This document shows positions 1 through 9,988 of a DNA stretch of 64,000 nucleotides, piece after piece. Origin of the DNA: Thermothelomyces thermophilus ATCC 42464 (Eukaryota > Ascomycota > Sordariomycetes > Sordariales > Chaetomiaceae); contig NC_016474.1 of the NCBI RefSeq assembly GCF_000226095.1, positions 1,426,001-1,490,000 of the forward strand, given 5' to 3'. How positions within the stretch are numbered: position 1 is the stretch's first letter; the number at the start of each line of letters is the position of its first letter. Under the pieces are notes generated by a model that did not search any database, was not told the DNA's origin, and saw only the letters and a list, made by a program, of their open reading frames with translations. Both the position numbers and the translations under genes were made by a program.

Positions 1-1719
1 ATGATGATGATATTTTACGACTACGTTCTACCTATAAGCGGTACTAAGTCGTGCCTGCGTCGCCGGCAAGGCAAAGGTACTTATATGCCAATCTGGTTAC
101 ATGCGGGGAAAAACCGGAGGTCCCGGTGGAAAACCCTTCTGTTGTTCCATCACAAGGTCGGTGTCAGCCGGTTTGTGGGGGAGCCGCTGGGTAGAAGCTG
201 TGCCGAAGTAGGTTCCTTGCAGCCCGGAATACGCGCTGGCCAGGTCCAACAACCTGCCGACTACATTCAACCGGATTATGCCGACCATCCTAATGCACAC
301 ACTACGGATGACGAGGATACACGGTTGGAGTGACTGCATTGCATGGGTTACCTAAGTTTCGGGCCCCAATGTGCTGGATTGGTGGGTCGGGTTGTCTCGC
401 TTGCATGACTGCACGCATCATCGCCGGAAGCCATCCTGTCTTTCCGTACACGCATGTGCATTCCTGTGCGTGTTCGCACCGTTGAGACAGACGGATTTGT
501 AGTACGGATCCTTACACATATACATACAGTGGTTGACAGGCAGAGGGATCGCTGCCGTATCCGCCTGTCGCGCCTCACTCGTCTTCGGGCCATGCGAATG
601 GGACGAACATCCGGATGGCAAGCAGCATGTGAGGTCAGTCACTCTCCCTTGTTGGTCGCGCGCAACCAGTTCGAGGGTGAGACAACTTTCAACATCCTGC
701 AAAGTGAGCATTTGCTCGCCCTGGCCTACGCATCGACAGCGGTGTCGGGCTCCAAGAGTACTACTTCTGTTATTCGTACTACGAAGGAATACACCCAGCA
801 TGCATGATGAAAATTGTCAAGTTTACAGGGCTCTTGGACATCAAATTTGCGCTCCATCCTGGCGATTGAGATTGGAACCAGGACGCAGTTGTCTCTGCCT
901 CACATCTGCTAGCACACTAAGGGCGCAGTTGAATTCCAGACCTACCATAGGTCGCCCAACCAACTCGTCAGTTGAAACAACCGGGCAACTCCATCCGACC
1001 TGTGCATGAAACATCCCCACTTGCTTAGACTATCCCAGCTGAGAGCTTAGCCTCAGTTGGAGCATCCTCTTCCTGCCCACCTCGGGCATAAAAAAACGGG
1101 GAATGAATGGAATAGTGGCGACTCTGTAGAATTGGTGAAAGTCACGCCATCGGGAGATCCATTTATGCCACTACGGGCGTGCCGTGAAACATTCGTACAT
1201 ACACCGAACGGGCAGCTCGATGTTTGATTTGAAATTGTTGGATGCAGGTCATAGACCGCATGTTTTGGCCAGACGTGATGGTAGGGGTCCAAGGAGTAAC
1301 GTTATCGTATGTAAATTTTGGGACGATACCTGGCAAAAGGGGCGTGACTCCAAGAAATAAGAACATGCTATTTCCGCTGTGAATCGCGCGTTACCATAAC
1401 AAAGCGGCCATCTCCATCCCAGGGTGCCAAGAAACAACTAAATGGCAGAAACGTAGGCACCGACAAAAAAGGTTATGGGCCAGATAACTTGGGTTTCTTT
1501 GGGACACGAAGATGGGCTTGTTTGAACTCGACTTTCCAACCTTCTCTGCACTACCGTACGAGTCCACAGCCAAGGGAGAGAAACGCTATGACCCAGAACG
1601 CCTGCTCGAAGTCTCATCCCGTCTATGCCTGGTATGACTCGCTTCCCATTTAAACCAGAACGCCTGATCCCCCATGAATAAATGCAGATACACATGTTGA
1701 ATAAATGCAGATACACATG
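1..1719. other. No recognisable gene (left edge)
   Basis: I see no open frame here with recognisable protein character. The longest frames (about 110-160 codons) are low in family-like motifs and conflict with each other on both strands. No tRNA-like cloverleaf was seen. The right part must hold the 3' UTR of the minus-strand ZIP gene that ends at 1720. The left part could be a promoter or UTR of a gene outside the window. Confidence 0.5.
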
Positions 1720-1721
1720 TT
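1676..1721. repeat. 23-bp tandem duplication at the ZIP gene 3' end
   Basis: A 23-base unit occurs twice head to tail, at 1676-1698 and 1699-1721, with no mismatch that I can see. The second copy runs into the TAA stop codon of the ZIP transporter (1722-1720 on the minus strand), so the first copy lies in its 3' UTR. It looks like a recent local slippage or duplication. Confidence 0.85.
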
Positions 1722-2967
1722 AATGGTGATGGTGTCCGAACCGCGTCAGCAATGGCAGCATAAAGCCCACCACGGTCGCAAGAGTATCCCTCAATTCGAG
1801 TTTCGCTCTTCTCCTGGGAGCGGAGCCACCGCTCTCGGAATACCCGTTGCTGCTAGAACTGTGGTCGTAACCCGCTGGGTTGTTTTCCTCTTCTCGCATG
1901 GCGTGCATTGCTACGTACCTAATAATGGTGTCAGCTACGATAGGCGCCGCTCCTCCGGATTGACGATAACTTACAGAAATGTACCAGCGCTAAAAAGGAG
2001 CAGCATACCCGTCCACCACTGTGCTGACTCACCCTCCAAGTTGGCGCCTCCGGCCAACGAGACGAGGAAATAGGTTGCCAGTGCACCGGCAGGGGCGGCG
2101 AGACTGAACACCATGAGATGCACCCGCGCAGCTCGCTTCGTGAGACCTTGCTTCAGCAGGATTGACGTCAGCCCAAAAGCGGCCGGCGCCTTGTGCACCA
2201 AAATCGCGAGAAAGATGATGAGCCCAACATTCAGATTGGAAGTTGTAGCCGATGCTCCCATTGCGATGCCGTCCGCCGCTGCATGTATGACGAGACCCAA
2301 TGTAGTAGCTAGACCACGAGTCTGTTTGGGTAACGGCGCGAGGGAGTCCAGAAAGCCCTCGGATTCGCCTTCCCCGGACACACTTGACCCGGCAAGATCT
2401 TCCAGGCTGACATGCCTACTTGTCGGCGCGGCTCGAAACCTCTCGGTCGCATGGCGGGGCAGTCGGTCGACGAGGAACATCAGCGCAAAACCAAGGACGA
2501 GGGCGAAGCCGATGCTAAATGCGGGTAGTTCGCCGGTATTCTCCGCGGGCTCGTCGCCCTCTCGTAGCACCAGCCCCGGCAGCCGTGGCATCGGTTGAGC
2601 TGGGTCGTGCGAATGTTCAGATGCTGCGGCTAGAGCTTCGATCCCTTCCGGCAGGATGACAACCAGACAGCTGCCAACCAGCAGTCCCGCTCCGAGGGAG
2701 GCAATGAGCCGCAGCTGGGACTGCGCGAGGGAGAGCGACAACGGGAGGGCGCCGGCGAGGAACGAGCTGTCTCCCAAACGGGTTAGCTCGCGCTGGTTAG
2801 CAACAAGATCAGTCGGCGAAGACGCACGCCACGGTCATGACCACCTGTTGCAGAAAACAGTCAGCTCCTCAACCCCTTTCCCGACGATCGCCCCCCCGGG
2901 GGGGGGGGGGGGGTTGCAGCTAGCAACTCACAGAGGTCACGATGAGAAAAAACAAGCCGGCCATCAT
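1720..2967 (-). CDS. ZIP-family metal transporter, SLC39A9/ATX2-like
   Basis: Predicted multi-pass carrier moving zinc (or manganese, as for yeast Atx2) into the cytosol, probably from a Golgi or secretory compartment; metal and compartment are inferred from the family. Four exons: 2967-2932, 2844-2828, 2766-1975 and 1918-1720, giving about 347 residues. The tiny second exon restores the first helix (MAGLFFLIVTS joined to VVMTVASFLAGALPLS). Near residue 176 is the ZIP motif HAAADG in a helix, then HKAPAAFG in the next one, the usual metal-binding histidines. An acidic, histidine-bearing loop lies between helices 2 and 3. The last exon ends in a helix followed by four histidines. Donors are GTGAGT, GTGCGT and GTAAGT; the second intron has a TGCTAAC branch site. 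The gene is divergent from HAT1. The first of two adjacent ATGs is taken as the start. Confidence 0.9.
2891..2913. repeat. C7-G16 homopolymer block in ZIP intron 1
   Basis: Seven Cs followed directly by sixteen Gs on the plus strand. It lies in the first intron of the ZIP transporter (2931-2845). The two runs can fold back on each other, and the G run could form a quadruplex. Its length is probably variable or uncertain in sequencing. Confidence 0.9.
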
Positions 2968-3719
2968 GAGCAGTTGCCGGTTGATGGACTGCTGGGGTAT
3001 TGCGATGCTGAGCTTTCCCTTGTCAGAACATTGGCGTAAAGTTAACAACGCGCTTCCCGTTGTGGTTGAACAGATTTGGCTGTGTCGGAAGTGCTAGGGT
3101 GGCATGTTGGTTTGAAGGGTTCATTGGAGCGCCCGACACGATCGTTCAAGCCTACAGGGCCGATCGACCGAGACGCCATGCTCCGCAACCCGCCTCTCCC
3201 GTTACGCTTGACTTCTTTTGGCTAGCGCAATCTTAATCCACCTTTAAAAGTCCATCTTTAAACACTGTATAAAATTTGAATCACACAGTGGCATGTAAAC
3301 CTGTGGAACTACACAAGTAATCCCAGGTACGAAGTATGCTTGTCGGTAAAGAATGCTACCCGAACGGAGACTGTTCACAAGCAACCACTATCGAGGTAGC
3401 TAACACTGTAGTTTGTACTGTATGGATATTCTTTGAGTCAGGAACAGACGGCAGGGAAGTACGGATTACTCTACTGCGAGTAGCGTACTAGTAGTTAGTT
3501 ATTGCGAACGAAGCAGAACGCGTGGAGCCGTTCCTTGGACTTCGTAGCGTGGTCCAAGCTCTCTTCAACTTAACCAGGTCCTCTTGAATCGCGCCATTGC
3601 CAACGCGTCGCGCGACCCGCGAAATTAATAACTACCATAGCTCACTTTGCGACCTGCACTTCAAGCGACATCCTGGGGGACCTCTTAAGTCTCAACAGAT
3701 ACAGACAATACTGCCCATC
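2968..3719. promoter_or_regulatory. Divergent promoter region, ZIP transporter / HAT1
   Basis: About 750 bp between two genes read outward. The central part (about 3230-3300) is AT-rich. I recognise no specific binding site with confidence and no further gene. Confidence 0.5.
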
Positions 3720-5125
3720 ATGTCCTCCGACGAGGCTTGTGAGTCTTGCAAACATGGCATTACGTGGAGTATTCCAAGACTAATCTGCTGCAGGGTCAAC
3801 GTCGTCCAACGACGCGCTCCTCCTGTCCCTCGTGACGCCTTCTGCGACAGGCGTCAAAACCATCGGCCACAGCTTTCACCCGAAATTCACATATTCGCTC
3901 TTTGGCGACAACGAGGAGATTTTCGGCTATAAAGATCTCGAAATCAATCTCCGGTACAATGCGAGTGATATGCGACCTAACCTGTCCGTCACATACAGCA
4001 AGAAATTCCCCGGCGTGGGGGATACGGAGGCGACCGACATCAATGGTGTCTTGCGCGAGATCCTTCCCGACGTCGCCTTTCAGAGTAAAAAGGATTTCGA
4101 AACTGCGGTCAACGGCCTCCGGAAAGACTGGACTCCTCCCGGCAAGCTTATTACCACGTTCCGCTCCCATGGCAACACGTTCGAGGTTTGGAAGGGGACT
4201 CTGGCCGACCCCGCCGTGAAACAGGTTGCTAGGCGCATCCAGATACTCGCACCTCTCTTCATTGAAGGCGGTACTGCCATCAACGTGGACGATTCCGATG
4301 CCGACCGGTGGACGGTTTTCTTCCTGTACCAGAAAAAGGCTACCCCCAGCGATGCCAGCGGAAACCCTTATGTTTTCGCCGGCTACTCCACGGTCTACCG
4401 CTTCTTCCACTTTCGGCCACTTACACCCCCGGTCACTCCGTCAGAGAGCGAGGTGGAAAAGGCAATGCTCGCCCAGGACTTTGACCTGTCTCAACTTCCC
4501 TGCCGTAGCAGGATCTCCCAGTTCATCATTCTCCCGCCCTTCCAAGGCAAGGGGCTAGGTTCCAGGCTATACAGCTGTGTCTTCAAGGAATACATCCAGC
4601 ACCCGCAGACAGTTGAGATCACGGTCGAGGACCCCAACGAGGCGTTCGACGACCTGCGCGACATCGCGAACCTGCACTACCTGCGCCAGCTGCCCGAGTT
4701 CCAGGCGCTGCGCATCAACACGGACGTCGCCATCCCCAAAGTGGGTGCCGCGCCAAACAACATTGTCGACCAGGCCGCGTACGACGCGGTGCGCGCCAAG
4801 GCCAAGATGGCGCCCCGCCAGTTCGCGCGCGTCCTGGAGATGCACCTCATGTCGCAGCTGCCCGAGCCCGTTCGGCCCGGCATCTCCCCGGAGAAGCAGG
4901 CGGCCAAGGCGACAAAGGAGCAGGAGCATGAATACCGCCTCTGGAGGCTGATTCTCAAGAAGAGGATATACAAGCACAACAAGGACGCCCTGGGCGAGCT
5001 GGAGATCCCCGAGCGCATCGCCAAGCTTGAGGAGACGGTGTCGAGCGTTGAGTTCGACTATGCGCGGCTCCTGATCAAGGCCGAGGAGCAGCTGAAGAAC
5101 ATGGCCGAGGACGAGCGGAAGGATG

Positions 5126-5165
<40 letters not shown>

Positions 5166-5256
5166 GCCTAATGGGTCACCAGCGAATGGAAAGCGCAAGG
5201 CGGCTGACGACACGCAGGAGCAGGCTAGCAAGAAGGCAAGGGTCGAGGATGAATGA
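3720..5256 (+). CDS. HAT1: Histone acetyltransferase type B catalytic subunit
   Basis: Acetylates newly made histone H4 (K5/K12 in the family) before chromatin assembly, normally with the WD protein Hat2/RbAp46. Exon 1 is 3720-3738 and exon 2 is 3794-5256, giving about 493 residues; the 55-nt intron joins MSSDEA to W-STSSNDALLLSLV, the typical HAT1 N-terminus. The N-terminal HAT1 domain is clear (KTIGHSFHPKFTYSLFGDNE). The acetyl-CoA loop reads FQGKGLGSRLYS near residue 256. The acidic motif that carries the catalytic glutamate in yeast Hat1 follows (ITVEDPNEAFDDLRD). The C-terminus is a charged helical tail with an alanine run and a basic KRK/KKAR segment, perhaps a nuclear signal. It is convergent with PRO3. 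No second homologue is seen in the window. Confidence 0.96.
5128..5163 (+). repeat. (GCT)n trinucleotide run coding polyalanine in HAT1
   Basis: About twelve uninterrupted GCT codons encode an alanine run in the C-terminal tail of HAT1, outside the acetyltransferase fold. Pure codon repetition suggests slippage and probable length variation between strains. Confidence 0.9.
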
Positions 5257-5573
5257 GTGCGTCCTCCGGACAAGTCGGGTTTGGTGATGACGGGCTGCTA
5301 GTGACGAGCATTGTGTAGCGATTACGGGCGTGTCCTTTTGGTTTGGTATGTACATTAAGGCGTTTTGGCGGCGGCATTCTCTGCGCTTATTCGTGTTTTT
5401 TCTTACTTTCTGCGTTTACTCGGAAAAGAGGCTTCGGTATTCCATGCAAAGCCTGCGGTCGTCTCTCGAGAATGGAAAAACTCTTTTCAGCTGGCGTCTA
5501 TCCCGGACCCTGCCTACGACCCAAAAATAACGAAAGGAGGAACAGCCCATATCCCCGTCTTTATCACTGCCGC
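5257..5573. other. Convergent 3' region HAT1 / PRO3
   Basis: About 317 bp between two stop codons facing each other. It must hold both 3' UTRs and polyadenylation sites. No gene is seen. Confidence 0.6.
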
Positions 5574-6646
5574 CTACTGTAACTGTGTCCCCGGGAACCG
5601 CGTACCATTTACGCCCTGCACGCCCTGCCCTAGCTGGCTCGCCACAACCGTAGCCTCCCGCACCGCTCGCGCAACCGTGCCCCTGACGCGCCCCTCCTCC
5701 AGGACCAGCAGGCCGCCGATGGTACACCCGCCGGGGGTGCTGACCTTGTCCCTCAATAACGCAGGGTGGTCCCCGTTCAACACCAGGCTAGCCGCGCCCT
5801 TCATGGTCTGAGCGGCCATCTTCTGCGCCTCGGCCCGCGGCAGGCCCATCGCCACGGCGCCGTCGATGGCCGCCTCCAGCATGAGCGCGAAGAAGGCCGG
5901 GCCGGAGCCGCACAGCGCCGTGCAGACGTCCATGGTGGAGGGCGGCAGGTAGACGACGTCGCCGATGCTCTTGAAGATCCACGTTACCAACCCGAGGGTG
6001 TCCGGGTCGAGCGGCGGGTTGGAGATGCCAATGACCGTCATGCTCTCGCGGATGAGCGAGGCCGTGTTGGGCATGGCGCGCACCACGCGGCAGCCCGCGG
6101 GGGCGCTGCCGCCGCCGTTGGCCTCGGCCAGCGTCGTCGCGATCTGCGTCTCGGTCACTCCGGCGAGGATGCTGATCAGCAGCTTGCCCTCGAGCGCCGC
6201 CGCCATGCCCGGTTCCGAGAGGACTTCCTTGACCATGTAGGGCTTGCAGGCCAGGAGGATGACATCGGCTCGCTGGACTGAGGCGACGTTGTCGTTCTGG
6301 GCAATCTCCACGGCCGAGAGGTGGCGGGCGAAAGTGTTCTTAAGCTTCTTGGCGGACTCTGGGCGGCGGACGCATGCGATGAAGCGCGAGGGAAGGCGAG
6401 TGGTTGCGGAGGTCTCGTAGAGCGGGGTCGAGGTGCCCGAGGAGGCGGGTTTGGCGTTGGCGTCTTGGATCTCGTCGAGGGAGGAGAGGATGCCCGAGAG
6501 GATGGCAATTCCCATCGTCCCTGGGCATGTCTGTCAGGGACCCCAATGGTGCCAATGCGCAAGGAGAGATTTCATAAAATCTTACCGCAGCCGAGGACGG
6601 CCATGGTGAGCTCCGGAGAGCTGCTGCCAACGGGTGTCGCACTCAT
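5574..6646 (-). CDS. PRO3: Pyrroline-5-carboxylate reductase
   Basis: Catalyses the last step of proline synthesis, NAD(P)H-dependent reduction of 1-pyrroline-5-carboxylate to proline. Exon 1 is 6646-6586 and exon 2 is 6520-5574, about 335 residues. The join completes the Rossmann dinucleotide-binding turn MAVLGCGTMGIAILSGIL. Further family marks are RAMPNTASLI, the CGSGPAFF segment and the C-terminal signature around STPGGCTIGGL. A short Ser/Thr/Pro-rich insert (about residues 40-55) after the first helix is longer than in bacterial enzymes. The 65-nt intron uses GTAAGA and CCCAG; an upstream CAG 10 nt away would break the frame. A TGAGTCG at 6683-6689 upstream is one base off the Gcn4/CPC1 site, a weak hint of amino-acid control. 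Confidence 0.95.
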
Positions 6647-7400
6647 CTTGGTGCTCACTAGTTGTAGATTTTTTTCGGTTGCTGAGTCGAGGTTTGAGCT
6701 ATGCAAGAGTCCGAAGTTCGGAGATGGAGAGTACACTAGAGTGGTGGTATAAGTGATGTTTCTCCAAAAAAGCAGAGCGGGTCGAATTCGGTTCAGTGAT
6801 AGGTCAACGACGGAAGTCAAGCCAAAGAACCTAGAGATTCCAAGCCACGGCCGACCCGACGTCCCAACGGAATCAAGTTTACAGTTAGTGAAGGAAAATC
6901 CTCCTTTCGAATTCTCGAATATCTGCTTGATAATACTAGATCTTTTCCGTTTGTTACACGAACTTTTTTGGCGGCAAAATTTCAGACCAAAAGACTGGGA
7001 CTCCACAAGTGGCCAAAGGAACCCCTCCCCCGCGCCCCTGTGCTTTTACCGCCTACTCAACTAGGCTAGTGGAGCTGCTTGTGAATCGGCTCTTCGTCCC
7101 TGTTCTCCCCAAGACCCCTGCAGCTGGGAGCAGCGCGCCAAGCAACAGAGAGAACTTCCAGATGTAACCTGTGGTGGACTTCATCGGACGCGACAAACAC
7201 ACTACGCAGTTGGCACATGGCGGGGAGATATACTTGAGCCAAGAGTCTGGAGTATCAGGTCCCAGGACCAGCACGAGGTTCCACATGCAGAGCCGGCGAA
7301 ATCAGATGAAAGCGCCAAATCTCATCCCGTAGCAGACCTCCATCATCGCTCGACGACCAAAAGAAATCAAGGGCAGCAGCGTGCCCGCAAGGACAACACC
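6647..7400. promoter_or_regulatory. Divergent promoter region, PRO3 / CTK3
   Basis: About 750 bp between two outward-facing genes. A near-consensus CPC1/Gcn4-type TGAGTCG lies at 6683-6689, just upstream of PRO3. T- and A-rich stretches occur around 6660-6680 and 6890-6980. No gene is recognised. Confidence 0.45.
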
Positions 7401-8351
7401 ATGGCTGACCCCTTTGAAGTGCGGATGCGCTTCACCAACCAGCTCCGCCAGCTCAATGCATCAGTCACGTCGGCGCAGAAGGCGGCACAGTATGCACTGA
7501 AGTACCGCGACATGGCCGAGGATTTGCACTCGTGCATCCTCGAGCAGCTGGAAAGGGTGGGTTGAGTCTGGGGCTCCTTTCCCCCGCCGTGAATGCGCGC
7601 AGCTTGGTGGCGTGGGCTGACGAGAGGAGCACGACAGAACAACATGAACACCCGTGCCAACATCATGTACTTCATCGAGCATTTCCTCGACATGGCCAAT
7701 AAGGACGGCTACGACGACTACGTGCGCATGATGCAGCGCGACATCATCCGGGTAGTGGACGCTGTGGCGCCGGACGACGGGTCAGGAGCGGCGAACGTCA
7801 AGGTGGTTAGGAAGGTGAGCCATTGCCTTTCAACGTTGATTGCCCTTCCGGGATACGAGTGTGAGTGAAGTCGCAGCTGACACCAACCATCCGCTCAGGT
7901 CCTCCACGCCCTCCAGAACAAGTCTTTCCTGGACGCCCAGGCCGTAACCGAGATTGAAGAGGTTCTCAAGGAGCGAGACGCCTCGGCCCAGGAGCTCGCC
8001 ATGTCCCCGCCCCCGCTCAACGGCGACGGCATGCCCGATAACCTCGGCGACATGCCCCCGTCCCGCACGCTGCCACCTTATGACAAACGGGGCCACGCGC
8101 CGCCGAAGCTGGACAAGAAGCAGATCGAGCAGCGGATCGAGGAGGACCGCGAGCGGCACAAGCGGCAGCGCGAGAACATCTGGGCTGTCCCTCCCGGCAA
8201 GAATGCCGAGATGGAGAAGCTTTGGGAGGAGACCAGTGACCTCGGGGAGGACGACCATCGGATGGGGGAGGAGGAGTGGGCCGAATGGAAGGCCGAGTTT
8301 GAGGCTCGCCGGTGTCCGCACCGCAAGGATGACGCGAATGGAGCACACTGA
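7401..8351 (+). CDS. CTK3: CTD kinase I gamma subunit (CID-domain protein)
   Basis: Regulatory subunit of CTDK-I, the kinase that phosphorylates Ser2 of the RNA polymerase II C-terminal domain; it would partner a CTK1 kinase and CTK2 cyclin not in this window. Exons 7401-7556, 7638-7814 and 7899-8351 give about 261 residues. Residues 1-140 form an all-helical CID-like domain starting MADPFEVRMRFTNQLRQLN; the join LER to NNMNTRANIMYFIEHFLD and the join VVRK to VLHALQNKSFLD keep the helices intact. A proline-rich linker follows, then a charged C-terminal helix (KQIEQRIEEDRERHKRQREN) and a Trp-containing end, as in the CTK3 C-terminal domain. Donors are GTGGGT and GTGAGC; both introns carry in-frame stops. 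It is convergent with the bL12m gene. Confidence 0.9.
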
Positions 8352-8827
8352 AGAAAGAACGAAAGAAAAAAAATAATGGCAGACAAAGTGTGTGGATTGC
8401 ATTGCATGGCGTTTGTCGGTTGGGACGGTAGAGTTGGGGGGTTGGCGTTGGCGTTGCCGGGGACGGGATCAACGAAATACCAATCAATGGTTTATATCGC
8501 ATGCTTCTTCGACCGAGTGTATCAATGTTTCACACAAGGATGGGGTTCTGAACCGAGCAATACAACGCAATGTCTAGAACCATCACCCAAACAGTGTATA
8601 TCTCGAGTTATAATGTTACAAGCTCTTTTGTACATGCAAGCGTAAAAGCCGCAGGCTGGTTGTTATCGTAACATGCCGGTCCGGCCCACCTGGTCCTACG
8701 TTCTAATCCGCCTTTCGTTCGCTTCTTTCCAGCTTCAGACCAGGAGCTAGGTTGGCCGCAACCTTCCTCATGGGTGGCATGGTCACACCACACCCCTATT
8801 CCCTGGCTGCTTCACGTCACCACCAAA
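8352..8827. other. Convergent 3' region CTK3 / bL12m
   Basis: About 475 bp between facing stop codons. An A-rich tract follows the CTK3 stop. No gene is seen. Confidence 0.55.
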
Positions 8828-9531
8828 TTACTCCATCACCACCACGGCACCCAGCTCCTTCATCGTCGCCACGATCTTCTCGGCCTCGTCCTTCGGTACG
8901 GACTCCTTCATCTGCTTGGGCGCACTCTCGACAAACTTCTTGGAGTCTACTAAGCTGAGACCCAGCAGGTTCTTGATCTCCTTGATGATCTTGGGCTTGG
9001 CCGCGGCATCGAACGACTGCAGCTTCAGGGTGAAGAGCGTCTTCTCGGCCGCCGCGGGAGCAGCCTCCTCTTCCTCGGCCGGAGCAGCGGCGGCGGGGGC
9101 GGCAGCCGGTGCAGCAGCGAAGCCGCCGACGGGGAGATCGGGGATGTTGAGGCGGGACTGGTTGGAGGGAGGAGAACACGTCATGTCAGCACGAGATATC
9201 CTCAGGGAGGAGGGGGGGGGGGGTTTGCAATGCTGCACGGTGGCCGATAGCCGCCGCGTGGCCGGCTTCAGCTCCGGCGGGCCTTGCGCACCTTCAGGCT
9301 CGCGACGAGGTCTGCCGTCTCCAGGAGGGTCAATTGGCTAATCTGATCGACGATGGCCGAGATCTTGGGGTTGGTGGTGGAGGAGGAGGAGGAGGAGGCG
9401 GCCTCGGTCGAGTTGTACCTCCGCGTCATGCGCTGCTGGAGGAGGGAGCTCGAGGCGCGGATCGGAGCGGCGCTGCTCGCGCGGAGCTGGCGGGCGCAGC
9501 ATTGGGCTGCGTACCTGCACGAGAGCGACAT
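8828..9531 (-). CDS. MNP1: Mitochondrial large-subunit ribosomal protein bL12m
   Basis: Mitochondrial L7/L12, the mobile stalk protein that recruits translation factors to the mitoribosome. Exon 1 is 9531-9292 and exon 2 is 9157-8828, about 189 residues. The N-terminus is Arg/Ser/Ala-rich with few acidic residues (a matrix-targeting presequence). It is followed by the L12 dimerisation helix (ISAIVDQISQLTLLETADLV), an Ala/Pro/Glu hinge and the C-terminal fold ending EKIVATMKELGAVVVME. The join LVASLK to SRLNIPDLPVGG uses donor GTGCGC and acceptor CCAACCAG; the 134-nt intron is longer than most here. It shares a 457-bp divergent promoter with MDN1. Confidence 0.93.
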
Positions 9532-9988
9532 GGCTGTAAGGACTGGAGAAAGAAGCAGGGGGTGCTAGGAAGCAGGAGGGCTATCGGCCTGTTGCGGCGT
9601 CGGATGATGCTGCGGACTGGCCTCGCGACGGGTTGCTGCTGCTTGTTTGTTCGAGAATCCCGGAGACGGGATTTTTTCGGCCGTCGTTCGAAAAGTCTAC
9701 ACGCGCGGCTCACCCATTGGCTGCCCTTGGCGGGCCAGGTGGCTGGCAGCTGAAGAGACGAGCGGCCCAAATTTTGGCTCCTGGGGTTCGGTTTGACAGG
9801 GGTCCTGTCTGGCCCCTGTCCCGGCTGCAAAACCGCCTGTCCCGCCTTGCAGGTTGCTGGAGGCGCCCCACCTTGAATTTGAGTCCAAAAAGAAAAAAAA
9901 AGTCGAGAGTGAAGAAGGGCCATCAAGTTGCAAGATGCAACTTATACGGTAATCTCGGCCGAATCATACCATCCCCGACAAATCGAGG
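9532..9988. promoter_or_regulatory. Divergent promoter region, MNP1 / MDN1
   Basis: A 457-bp gap between two outward-facing genes. An inverted CCAAT box (ATTGG at 9716-9720) stands about 185 bp upstream of the MNP1 start, in forward orientation for that gene. A short A-rich tract lies near 9890-9903, about 90 bp before the MDN1 ATG. Confidence 0.5.
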
